NCBI GenBank assembly: GCA_946811695.1
Contig: OX328131.1
Location: forward strand, 8,238,326-8,302,325
Direction: 5' to 3'
DNA from: Gonocerus acuteangulatus
Lineage: Eukaryota > Arthropoda > Insecta > Hemiptera > Coreidae
DNA length: 64,000 nucleotides
The notes beneath the pieces are model-generated. The model saw only the letters and a program-made list of their open reading frames with translations. It was not told the origin of the DNA and made no database searches. Shown here piece by piece: positions 46,601 through 57,583 of the stretch. How positions within the stretch are numbered: the first letter of the stretch is position 1; each line of letters starts with the position of its first letter. The position numbers were made by a program, and so were the translations under genes.

Positions 46601-48040
46601 CAGGAATCCCCGTTTTATCGGAGTAAAAGGAGTTTCCCTCTACTTGTAGGCCAATCAGCTTCAGTTTTCTTTTACTGTGAGGTTTCTAAACATGGTACTA
46701 GAATGTAATCATTACATTTTATTAATTTAATAGAGTCCTGCACACTTCATAGCAAAATTAGTAATTAAAAAATAAAATGTAACTAATACGGTAGGTTATT
46801 TACAAAGCTTGTGTATTTCTGAAGCCCTGTATTTCCTGATCCCATTGAGATCCCATGATAGAATTTTGCTATATGTATTAAGACATTACAAACTATATTT
46901 GATATTTTTTTGGAATTTTAAAATTGCCACTTTTTCAGAAATTTAAATTTTAAAATTTTTAACTTTTTTAAAATTGTAACCCCTATTTTGTGGCATATCA
47001 TATTAAAGCCCCATTCAACAGCTTTAAAATGATACCACTCCCAGGTTAATATCATCACTGGTTGCGAGCCTATAGGTGTCCAAAGGTGCCAAAATATGAC
47101 ACTTTTTCATAAAAATTTAAATCTTTAAAAATTAATAACTTCAAAAATAGTTGTGCTACATAACTGAAATTTGGTATTTTTTCATAAGTCTATGATATAT
47201 TACTGCATACCAAAAATCATGAAAATCTGAGACATCAAGTCCGAAAAGTGTGTTGATTTGACATGGAATGACCCACATATAAAATATTTATAAATTATTT
47301 CATTTTTATGGAAGTCCTGTTTGCAAGTTTTTATACCAAGCTTCTTCTTATCTACAGTGATATAATACTAAATTCAAAATCATTACCTTCCTTCATTGCT
47401 TTGCTCTTGTGCTCCTTCCTCAACATTTCGCAAGGGGCAGGCTCAAACCTCTTGCTTCGGATTAGTTCTCGATTAGTAATGAATTAGTTTCTTCGGAGGC
47501 CTTACTCATTCTTAGTGGGTTTATAATATATGTATATATTTTTTTATGTCCATATCTAGTGCTTTTATGGAGAACTCTTGTTTGTCGTTTTTGTATGTCT
47601 GATTCTTAAATATTACGTAGACTTTTTAATTGTATTAATTTGGTAGTTTTTTATTTATGCATGTAAATAATATTACATGGATTTCAATATTCTGCGTTTT
47701 GTGCGTGCAGAGTACTGAAGATGAGACACAAGTCTTGAAATATCACTGCTATGAATTAAGGAAAGATAAATCCTCGTGTTTTAATTTATTATGTTCTAAT
47801 AATTATAAATAGTATTTTATTATGTACAAGCAAAATGTTCTAATACTTAGTTTTTTTTAGGCCTATGATCAGCATTTGAATATGGTGCTAGGAGAAGCCG
47901 AAGAAACAATAACTACTATAGAAATAGACGAAGAAACTTATGAAGAAATGTACAAAACTACAAAACGAACAATTCCAATGCTTTTTGTACGAGGAGATGG
48001 AGTAATTCTTGTTTCACCTCCTATTCGTGCTGGTGTCTAA
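43651..48040 (+). CDS. LSM3: U6 snRNA-associated Sm-like protein LSm3, three exons
   Basis: LSm3 is a subunit of the nuclear LSm2-8 ring, which binds the U6 snRNA 3' end, and of the cytoplasmic LSm1-7 ring, which promotes decapping. Exons 43651-43671, 43752-43859 and 47861-48040, all in phase 0, give 102 residues, the same length as human LSm3. The start [20 protein letters not shown] leads into the Sm1 motif ([20 protein letters not shown], then [16 protein letters not shown]), and Sm2 is [17 protein letters not shown]. The family is almost invariant here. The second intron is about 4 kb and is filled with inverted-repeat transposons and one hammerhead-like motif; the gene is convergent with GNBP. 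Confidence 0.97.
44061..45220. mobile_element. Harbinger-like inverted-repeat element with TAA TSD
   Basis: Ends AGCTGGGTTCTCATGCTCAA and TTGAGCATGTGAACCCAGCT are inverted and flanked by TAA (44058-44060 and 45221-45223), the 3-bp target size of PIF/Harbinger elements. No transposase; non-autonomous. It contains part of the repeat also found at 40452-40870. Confidence 0.7.
45595..47275. mobile_element. 1.68-kb element with very long (about 480 bp) inverted repeats
   Basis: Left end TGGGTCATTCCATGTCAAAT is mirrored at 47256-47275, and the arms match for about 480 bases (to about 46075 and from about 46797) with few differences. The unique centre (about 720 bp) has no clear coding frame. It lies in the LSM3 second intron; pre-mRNA could form a long duplex here. 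Confidence 0.85.
47715..47741 (+). ncRNA. hammerhead-like motif in the LSM3 intron
   Basis: CTGAAGA-T-GAGAC-ACAA-GTCTT-GAAAT, followed about 25 nt later by GATAAATCC. The stem sequence is unrelated to other copies but still pairs. It ends about 120 bp before the last LSM3 exon. Confidence 0.5.
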
Positions 48041-48122
48041 TCAGGATTGAGAAATATTTATATTTCACAAATTAAAAATGGACATTTAATTTTAATATTG
48101 TAAATAATTATACACTAGACTA

Positions 48123-48128
48123 AATAAA
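48123..48128 (+). terminator. polyadenylation signal of LSM3
   Basis: AATAAA 83 bases after the LSM3 stop codon, followed by a GT-rich stretch. Confidence 0.75.
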
Positions 48129-48139
48129 CTGTATTTGTT

Positions 48140-48800
48140 TCCATAAACTAAAAAAAAATTAGAAGTACGTTATTATTTATTTTAGGTATACATAAATTTT
48201 TATTTTATTTGGACGAAAGTTTAAAAGTTGTCTAATGATTTCTTGCTTATTTCCCTCCTCAAATGATTACATTTGACATTCCAATGTATCAATATACCTT
48301 TTGTAAGCCTTATTTTCGTCACATATCATTATAATATCATTTCCTAGTTTGATTCATGAAGTTCCTTTAACAGAGCCTGGAATTTTAAATCTTCGAGCTC
48401 TTGCACTTTATTTCACACTTTACTTTAACTTTTGCGTTCTTTGTAAGAAAGAGGTGTTCTTGATTACTTTGTCAAGATCCTCTTGGAAGAATTCAACCAC
48501 TTATTTTGATGCTGGTCCTTCTTCCAGCATTAATTTGTTGCTTTCATTAGTGTTTTCAAGTTGTTTTTTGATTTTTTTTCTATTTATTCTTTGAGAAGTC
48601 TAATTACTTTTTTTATTCTTTACCACATGGGCTCTAGATGCAGTTAACTCTTACTATTTTACGCCAAGCATTTTCTTTCCATCGGCCTAGTTATTTAATT
48701 TCTCTTCAAACGTAATAATTTCTTCCCTGTGGTTTTCTGATATTTCATAAAGTTTATCTTCAGCAGCTAATATTTTCCTTCTTTCCTCTTATAATTCCAG
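48140..48800. other. gene-free stretch
   Basis: T-rich and AT-rich; a hydrophobic 81-codon frame here looks random. No repeat recognised. Confidence 0.4.
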
Positions 48801-48807
48801 GGTGTCT

Positions 48808-49436
48808 ACTGCACGAAAATATCACAAAATTGAAAATAGGTTACGAAAAAGTCATAAATTTTGAGACCATGTCAGGAAATTTAATTATCACCGGGGTCCA
48901 ACGACTCCTGTTTTTGTTACCGTTTTCGTACGGCAATGCAATTTTACCTGCCTCCCCTACCCCCTTTCTCTGTTAGATTACTTTGTTGTAACATTTACAC
49001 ATCAATTATCCATTATTGACATATATGTCGGACTAAATTATGTACATTGGCAATAAATATTTAGTTAGTAATATTTTTAGAAATTTTGAATTCAGCTACC
49101 ATTAATATTAATATTTTTGAGGCTGCCAATTCCATAGTCATTCTAAAGTTTTTAGTATAATCGTTTCTTCACTTTTAGAATTAATTTAACTATCCTGTTT
49201 AACATATGATATACATTTTATACAGTTTTATTAATTGTTTTAAATTTATCTAAGAATAAATATCACGGTTTATAAATATCACGGTAATCCGTGTAAGGTT
49301 GCTAACAATTTTAAGCTAATAGTTAAGGCTTTTTCTTTTTGAGTGAAATTATTTTCTTTTTAATGGAGATGAAATGTCATTTCAAGTCATGAAAAAGTCC
49401 TGAAATTAGCTTTCACAAAAGTAGTAGACACCTGGA
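48808..49436. mobile_element. MITE of the CAGGGTGTCTAC family, near-complete
   Basis: Left end CAGGGTGTCTACTGC and right end CTTTCACAAAAGTAGTAGACACCTG are inverted. The interior includes TTCTTTTTGAGTGAAATTAT, also at 51279-51300, and the GAAATTTCATGAC motif. No coding frame. Related copies at 23793-24720 and 51266-51385. Confidence 0.6.
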
Positions 49437-49439
49437 ATT

Positions 49440-50170
49440 TGTGATGGACGAGAAAAACAAAAAAATGAAGTCAACCTTTTAGCTGTCAATGTTATGACAA
49501 ATGGTCGCCAGCTTGTTTTTCTCTTTAGAAGAATTTTTTTAAGCTTTCCAATCGACAGAAGCTCGGCCTTGTGCACACTGGGAAATCGGCATTGAAAATC
49601 TCGTCTTCTCGATGGCCTTTGTTTCTTGAGGAGGCGATGCCTTGATAGATATAACTACCGAGGAGGGTTTTAAGGTTCCTTCAGTCTCTTCTTGAAAGCA
49701 ATCATTTTGAGAAATAGTTACAATCATTGCAAGGCTAGTATCCCCACGGGTAAAACATCGCCCAAGGATTTGCGTAAGCTTTGACTCAAGTAATTGCTCA
49801 TGTTTCTTCTTTTAACTAAGCTGATTTTCTCGTATTCTACGAAGGCATTTATTGATTGTCAAAATGGAAGCATTTATTTGTTGTGCTTCTCACAGTCTCA
49901 TTCCTTCATTCTTAGTTTTACGAGTTTTCTCAGTACCTGCTAAGTCGCATACAGAATAACTTGATTGAAGGAATATGATGAGACATCATCTTGAGGTCTG
50001 CCCTCAATTTTAATTGAAAAATTGCATTAGAACGAGAAGACCTATAGTTAAAATAATTAACATGTAGGAAATGTTTACTGGTTTGTAAGAAAGTATCGTG
50101 CCAGACAAAACTTTTAACTTTAGCAGAGTAAATCAAGAAAAGAGATCAGTTCTTTACTATAAAGAACTTA
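49440..50170. other. gene-free stretch
   Basis: Nothing recognised on either strand; short minus-strand frames lack domain features. Confidence 0.4.
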
Positions 50171-50177
50171 AAAGGCC

Positions 50178-51068
50178 GTCACGCTGGAGCTGCATAACTA
50201 AGCACTTTCCTTAGAGTTTGGGTAGTGTAGACTGCATTCCTGAATAATCTGCTTAAAATAACCTATATTAATAAAATAAAAGCATGAATAGTTCTGCTCT
50301 TTTACTTTTTTAATGAGCAACTCAAGCAAATTATTTTAATTTCCTTGCAGATTTTTGTGTATGTGTGGTACTAAACTACTTAATAAATACACGAAAACTT
50401 CACATTTTCGTCTGATGCAGGAACAGGATACAGCACCCCTAGCGGTAGACTTGAGAAGTAATGTCAGAAAAGAGGCACTCCTAGTGGCAGCTTTGTCAAC
50501 TAACGTTTCACCGGAAAATTCTATTCAATCATAGTTCAAAGTAAACCCCCCTTCCGATTGATCGATTTAGTTCATTTTTGCAACACTTCTTTCTAATTAG
50601 ATAAGCAAGACGTATTCGGAGTTTTGTTACGACAGAAATTATTCTCGGTATGAGCGAATTAGTAATTTCGCTCTGGAGTAAACCCTCCCGCCTAATTAAC
50701 AAATTTAGTTTATTTTTAAAATGCATTTTTCTCATTAGATGATCACAACGAATACCGAGTTTAGTTGAAATATAACAAAAACTACGACTGGCATGGTCAA
50801 ATTAGTGTTTTGGGGGTAACCCCCCCCCCTCCCAGTGGTCCGATTTTGGTGGTTAACAATCTCATTCAATTGTTTGCTAAGTGAACACTATATACCAAGT
50901 TTCGTGACGAAAAAAACAAAAACCCTGGCATCTATTGTGTTAGCAGACACACACACATTTTTGGTGTCTATTAGGTAGGTTCGATAAAGATTTGAAGAAA
51001 TTTTTCAAAAATTCTGTCATGAGTGCAACCTCAATAGCTACTTTCCTTCGGAGGAAAGTGCTAAAAAT
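50178..51068 (+). mobile_element. repeat element X, second copy
   Basis: Homologous to 17661-18520 from GTCACGCTGGAGCTGCATAA to GGAGGAAAGTGCTAAAAA. It holds about three internal units with GTAAACCCCCC and CCGATTTTGGTGGTTAACAA. Confidence 0.6.
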
Positions 51069-51217
51069 GAATAACTCAAATCAGAGTCGGAAGAGCTTTT
51101 GAATGGATATACTAATGTAAGTTGAAGGTGAGGGTGGGGAAGGATCAATGGATTCTTGAAGTAAATAGCAGGAGTTTCTGTCCAAAATTGTTTAAAACAT
51201 TATGTTATAATTGTGAC

Positions 51218-51246
51218 GTTTCGAACCTGTTTAGGTTCATCATCAG
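51218..51246 (-). ncRNA. hammerhead-like motif
   Basis: On minus: CTGATGA-T-GAACC-TAAACA-GGTTC-GAAAC, then GTCAC. It has the best-preserved core boxes outside the palindromes. The trinucleotide GTC directly after GAAAC is noted, but the intervening stem III would have no loop. Confidence 0.5.
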
Positions 51247-51265
51247 GTGTCTTAAATTAAGTCAT

Positions 51266-51385
51266 AATTTTAAGGTATTTTCTTTTTAAGTGAAATTATT
51301 TTCTTTTTAATGGGCATGAAATTTGCATTTAAAGTTAATAAAAAGTCATGAAATTGGCTTTCACAAAAGTAGTAGGCACCCTGTA
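51266..51385. repeat. fragment of the CAGGGTGTCTAC MITE
   Basis: Contains TTTTTAAGTGAAATTATTTT and ends CACAAAAGTAGTAGGCACCC, matching the right part of 48808-49436. It abuts the hammerhead-like motif. Confidence 0.55.
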
Positions 51386-51584
51386 ATGTCATCTAGAGCT
51401 CCGGTGATTTTAGCATAAATATGCTTTAGCGATGACTAAACTGATAAAAAGTGTCACAGTGCGGTGGCCATCTATGAATAGCCACTGCACTTGCGCCTAT
51501 ATAATTACATAGGTTCGTCGGGTGGACCTAAAGCATATTTGATGTTCCTGAATTTGAGCAGCAGGCACTAAACAAAATTATTTT

Positions 51585-51655
51585 TTTTATTTTACGGTGA
51601 ATTTGAATCAAGGCCAATAGCGCCTCGCTATGTATAGGTTGCCACCCTACGTAAA
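51585..51655 (-). mobile_element. 5S-SINE tail fragment
   Basis: TTTACGGTGAATTTGAATC and GCTATGTATAGGTTGCCACC resemble the tail shared by the 5S-derived SINEs; the 5S head is missing. Confidence 0.4.
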
Positions 51656-52273
51656 TATCCGTGGTAGAGTAGGGAATTTTTAGGTAGGGAGGCCCATGGA
51701 TAAAATAACTCAACCTGCATGAGAATCCAAGGAGTCAGCCCCTGGATTATGGGTAGACCAGCTGGAGCGTTAAAATTAAAGAAAAAAAAAAAAACACTCC
51801 CTCAAAAAGCTACAAGTCGATGTTGGATGATGATGATAAGAAAGAAGTCAAATTCCTCCATGAGGATTTTGATGACGTTGAGAGATCTAATCATTGTTAC
51901 AAAGGACCCAAAAATTGAATTACGCAAATCAGAGTTAAAAGAGCATTTGAATGGATAAACTTATGCCAATGAGAAGCTGTCAAATAAAGCGCAGGAGCTC
52001 AAAGGTTTACCGAAATTTAAAGAAATTTTAAACATTTTCTTTCAAAATGTTATTTTAAAGAATTGATACTTTATTTTCAAACATATTTTATATTGTACTG
52101 TCATAATACATTAGTAGATAGTTCTGTTTTATTTTATTGTATGATTCATTTCTTTAAATTATAGCTATGGCCTTTTTTGTCATTAAAGATTTAATAATTT
52201 TATACTGCATAATATTGATCCTTTGACTTCATGATCACACCCAATTTTTTTTTTTTTCATTTATCTAAAACGA

Positions 52274-52405
<132 letters not shown>

Positions 52406-52780
52406 TCACACATACTCATCATTTTTCAGAATTTGCAGCAATGTAAAAATACATTTCTAGTAAATTGTACAATGTAAATGTGTCTTGAAGCTTGTGAGGT
52501 GGGAAGCTGCACTGTTGCAGTACCCACAAGGCAGAGTGATTACAATCTGTATGGACAACTCCTGGAGCTGGTCTCTAGGCCAGTTATGCTTCAGTCGGGG
52601 AACAGGGTTATTTGGGATTAGGTGTGTTGACAGGGAGTTTATTAGAGAATTAGGATGACAGTGTAGTTTGGAATGCAATTTTTGATGGAATGTTTTGGAT
52701 AAATGGAATATTGAGGTCATGGAGGGTCAAATTGAAGACAAAGAATGGAGCATCGGTTATTTTACGGAGGATTTTAGACT

Positions 52781-53189
52781 TTAACACGTTTGGGCCCAGC
52801 ATCGTGGCATACGTGTCCGAGAGTTGTGTTCTGTGGGCTCAGCGTGGTGGCGTATGCGTATTTCCTTTCTTTCTACCCCCACTACTCCAGGCCTTATCCT
52901 ATACCCTACGTACTTGGTTTGGGACCTCATTATGTTATTCCTGGTTAGGTTTGGGGGTCTTGTATTATATGATACTGAATCCACTAGAAAAGTTCCTTTA
53001 GCGGCCCCGCTAACATGGTGTATTTGACACTTAACTAAATAGTAATTAAATCTCTAAAAGTACATAATTTCAAATGTTTGTCCTTTTATTTTTATTTTTT
53101 TTTATTTGTTTGCCGAAATAACTATACAAAAGGAAGACTTGGGCCTGGATAAAAAATGTTTTCGAAGCCATCGGTCCTGAAAGCGTTAA
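52781..53189. mobile_element. TTAA-flanked MITE, family 2, copy 2
   Basis: TTAACACGTTTGGGCCCAGC at the left and GGTCCTGAAAGCGTTAA at the right; homologous to 12285-12651. Longer by an internal segment around CGTGTCCGAGAGTTGTG. Confidence 0.8.
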
Positions 53190-53764
53190 TGATAGAATTT
53201 TGTAGGCCTTTCACACATTTGATTACAATTTCACTTGTTATCACAACTTTTTTCTATAATTACAGAAAAATCACATGGCCAAAAACTTGATTCAAATACC
53301 CTCCAGTGATGAACACACGAGAAGTCCAGAAATGAGTAGAGAAAGACGGTGAGAAATATGAGGAGCTCTCGACTGCTGTACAAGTCAATGATACGTGGGG
53401 CCTGTCTTTCCTTTTATTACTAATATTGATCAGTTCTGTGGCTGCTGATTACCTTTTACCGATTAAGGTAGTGATTTATAAAGAAAAACTGTTGCACAAT
53501 GTCTTTATTTTATCTTAAATGATAAGAAATCATGTGATATATTTTGTACTGTGCTTGGTAAAATTCTCTTTTGCTTTTTTCAAAGTGCTATATAATCTTT
53601 TTATAAGCATATGCTACAGTCGTCTTTACTCATCATTTTTTATTTTCCATGACTATTAATGAAATATTGTTAAAGTTATTTATTCTAATTGAAATAATTT
53701 CCAAAGGTTAACTTACATCCTTATTTACAATTAATGTTGACCTAAATTGTCATTAATAATGATT

Positions 53765-53938
53765 AAAACCCATCGGCCATAGCCACGTTGAATGCACTGG
53801 TTTCCGTTAATCACCAAAGCATCTTTAAGCTGAATGGGTGACCAATCACGTGCTGTTGACATTATAATAAGGTGGTAACTTTTAGATAGCCCGACATTAA
53901 TAGCCCAATCGTTGATACACAATTAAATACACACAAAA
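53765..53938 (+). mobile_element. 5S rRNA-derived SINE, plus strand
   Basis: CGGCCATAGCCACGTTGAAT, GTTAATCACCAAAGCATCTT and TGAATGGGTGACCAATCACG follow 5S rRNA with a small internal deletion; the tail has AATAGCCCAATCGTTGATAC. The direct repeat AATAATGATT (53755-53764 and 53939-53948) flanks it. Confidence 0.75.
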
Positions 53939-54085
53939 AATAATGATTTAAGGTTAAAAGTCGATAGTTACAATATTGAATAATCAAAAATAAATATTGC
54001 ATTTTCTGTTCTAAAAATAAATATTAAAATTTTAATTATTATAAACCTATAAAAAACTATTTAATTATAGAAAATCAAAATGAGC

Positions 54086-54086
<1 letters not shown>

Positions 54087-54132
<46 letters not shown>
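54087..54132. repeat. poly-T run
   Basis: About 46 T, probably the tail of a minus-strand retroposon whose body is not recognisable. Confidence 0.8.
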
Positions 54133-54136
<4 letters not shown>

Positions 54137-54220
54137 GAACAATATAAAAACAATTGGAGAGCAAGTGTTAACATATTTATTATGTACTTTGGTTGCTTGT
54201 GAAAAATCACAAATTGAGAT

Positions 54221-54226
54221 TTTATT
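54221..54226 (-). terminator. polyadenylation signal candidate of the GNBP gene
   Basis: AATAAA on minus, about 190 bases after the stop at 54416; a second AATAAA lies at 54176-54181. Confidence 0.5.
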
Positions 54227-54415
54227 GCCTCTTCACGCAATAGAAGATATACATTATTTGTATTAATAAGTATTTTGTATAGTACTCTTATACTTAATAA
54301 CTATTCTGTTCTTACAATAAGAACTACTTAAACAATAAAATATCACAATATACAATGAAAGTATAAATATTTTTGTTTTTCTTTAACTAAAGAATAGATC
54401 AAATTCTGGAAATGA

Positions 54416-57307
54416 TCACAGCGCTTGAACAGTAATATGGTCTATTTGAAGAGAAGAGTGCTTTTCGTCCCAAGTTGGTTGCCAGTTGACTCTGTCCTGC
54501 CAAAAGTTCAGCAAACCCTGGGAAATAAAAAAAAAAAATATATAAGGAATATGACAATGTTGTCTGTGGACAAGAAAGATGTTTTATAATGGTCAGATTT
54601 TAGCCTAGTTATATGGTATGGTGGCCAGATGTTTAGTTTAGGGTGTTCTTAACCGCTTAACACGTTCGGGCCCAGCGTCGTGGTGTGTACGACAGCAGAT
54701 AGCTTGGCTTTCTATCCCCACTACTTTCTTTAATACCATTTGTATTTAGTTTGGGACCTCATTACGTTATTCCCGGTTAGGTTTGAGGGTGTGGTTTCTT
54801 ATGATACTGAATCTGCCAGGACAAGTCCTTTAGCGGGCCCGCTGTTGTGGGGTATTTGACACTTAACTAAATTGTAATTAATTTATTAAAAGTACATCAT
54901 TTCAAAAGTTTCTTCACTTATTATTTTTTTTTTATGTTTGCCGAAGTAACTATACAAAAGGAAGGCCTGTGCGCAATGGACATTTTTTTCGAAGCCATCG
55001 GTCCTGAAAGTGTTAAAGGCTAAACCCGAGAATCTTCGGAACAGCAAGAGTATATTCGTCAGACAGCACGGCCTTTTTTTTTTTCAAAGAATTGAAACTT
55101 ATTTTTTTGGGATACTCTGACATCCCATATAAAATATTTAATATAAAGAATTGAAAAATATTGATTTATTTGTATTTTTTAAATTCAAGAAAATGATCGC
55201 ACAAGGTAATATTCCCCCTGAATTGAATGAGCTTACCTTCACAGCCATGTTTGTCCAGGGTTTGATTCGGCCACTGCTTATACAGTTATCAGGGTACTCT
55301 CTCATTCCACCAACGGACAGTCCAATAGATATGTAAAACTGAAAAATTAATTCAAAATAAACTCTCAATTTTTAAAACTCTATTAATCTGCGAGTTGTAA
55401 GTACAGTAGACTCTCCCTTATCCGGTGTTCTCTTATCCGTCGCTCTCTCTAAGGCCGGGCGCAAATTGAGCCCAGCGCAGGCGGAGCAGGGATGAAGCAC
55501 AGGATGGGGCGATTCTGTAAACCATAGGTTCTAATGAAGAGCGGTCTCCAAGAGGAATGCGTCGCAGATCTCGGAACTGGCCGGAGCTAGACCTGTTCGA
55601 GGGTTCCTAGAAAAACTTTCCCTTCCTAGCTAGCCAAAAATTTGTTTTGTGGTATTTCATTAAAAAAAAAGCATATATGTTTCGTTTTAGAGGCAGGAAC
55701 TTGAGTTAAGTTTTGTAAATAGTTGGGGGGAACTTGTGTTTTACTAAGGCACCTGTGGCTGGGACACCTGATTTTAGCCGTTCTAGTTCGAACATTCATC
55801 GCGAGTGGAGTGCAAGTTTTAAAAGTAATTTTAATAATATGTATATTATTAATATTGCATATTAAAAATGGTATATATTACTATAACCTAAAATAATAAG
55901 GTTTTTCAAATACATAAGTGACCGATTCAAACTGAATTCTCTAATCCTACTGTACCCCAGTCCCAATACATAACTGGCTCTTTCAGCCCCTACAATCTAA
56001 GCGTGGCTACATTTGGCAAATAACACATTTCACTCACACCTCTCCCCGAGTTTTTTCAGAGAACAAAAGATAAAAATTGTATCCCTTGAGTTTGATTTCC
56101 AGAGAAATGAAGTTCCGGGAGAACATTGCGGTATTTTAACAGACCTTTAATGAGGCCGTATATTCAGACCAAGAAAGGGTGCGCATATTTACACCATTCC
56201 CATCTAAGAAATACAACAACTATCATACATAAACTAAAAGCGTGTGTGACTTAAGGTGTGGTTCAAAAAGTAGCTTAAGATCTCTGCTTTTCGGGTGTCG
56301 CTGTGAAATTATTTTGAACTAAAAGTAAGAAAATCAAAAGAAAACTATTTCACAAAGCTCTCAAACATTTTCAGCCCAGAATAAGCACCAATTTACACAA
56401 TAACTCACTCATACTACATCAACAATACTTGAAATAATGGTTCCAACTGATCACTCCTATCTTATTAGCTAAAGCCACCATATACCATCCTCTCCACTAG
56501 TCTTCAATATCTCTCATAGCCACTATGGAAGGGTGCCCCTTTTTACACCTTTTCCTCTACTCCCTCACTGGTGCAGGCTGGACTACAAGACTGTATGTTC
56601 TTCTCTGTGTAGAGCGTGCATCTAGGGCAAATTAAGTCTGTATGACCCGCACAACTCCCGTGTATTTAATTCAGTGTTCAAGCAGTTAAAGTAAGAAAAA
56701 GTCCGACTGGCAGGAACGGTGTCATCATAGCCTGTTTCGTAATGTACTTATCCTGAGTTAATATTTTGTGAAAAATGTAAACACCTACTCCAATCTCAAA
56801 AAAAGTGAGATTTTAGACTCCACAATACACAGAAAACACAGTTGCCAACTCTAAGGAGAAGTTTCTCACTCTACCTCCTCTACTTTTGCTCATTCTAAGA
56901 GTAACCTCTATAACAAACAAAAAGTTATACAAACACGCTTCTCATTTACTTATGTTTTATTGAAAAAAAAAATTACTGCTAATTGCAATGAAAAAAAAAA
57001 CTATAAACAATAAAATCTTAGGCAAATAGACAAAACACTGCTCAAAGCAACAAAACCGACATTTTCAAATTTTAAGCATTGCATAAGAACTGTTTTTGAA
57101 ATAAATTTAGTAAGCTTTTGAAAGGATGCCTTACACTTAACTTACCTATACTCTAGAAAATTCTAGTTCTTTCCAGTTTTCTCGAATAACGGAATATGGC
57201 CTCATTCCATTGACAAACAGTTGCATTTTTTTTCCCCAAGTACCTATATAAAGTGCACTTGGAAGCCTTAAACATTAAGATTGAACTTTACTTTTTGTTT
57301 TTTTGTA

Positions 57308-57364
<57 letters not shown>

Positions 57365-57543
57365 TTGTTATTAACAATTACCTCATCATCAAAAGGTGCT
57401 AGACGGCCGCCTTTATCCCAGATATTTGAATCATCAAAGCCTACAAGTTCATAAAGCTTCCTTCCATCTGCTGAAATCAGGTCTTCCTTATCTTCTCCAT
57501 CAACCATGAAAGATATATTATCTAAAAAAAAATAAATAAATAA

Positions 57544-57583
<40 letters not shown>

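Noticed and set aside
52457..52720. Minus-strand 87-codon frame with His/Pro-rich sequence
   Set aside because: It vaguely resembles repeat-encoded proteins, but no motif is secure and it runs into a MITE.
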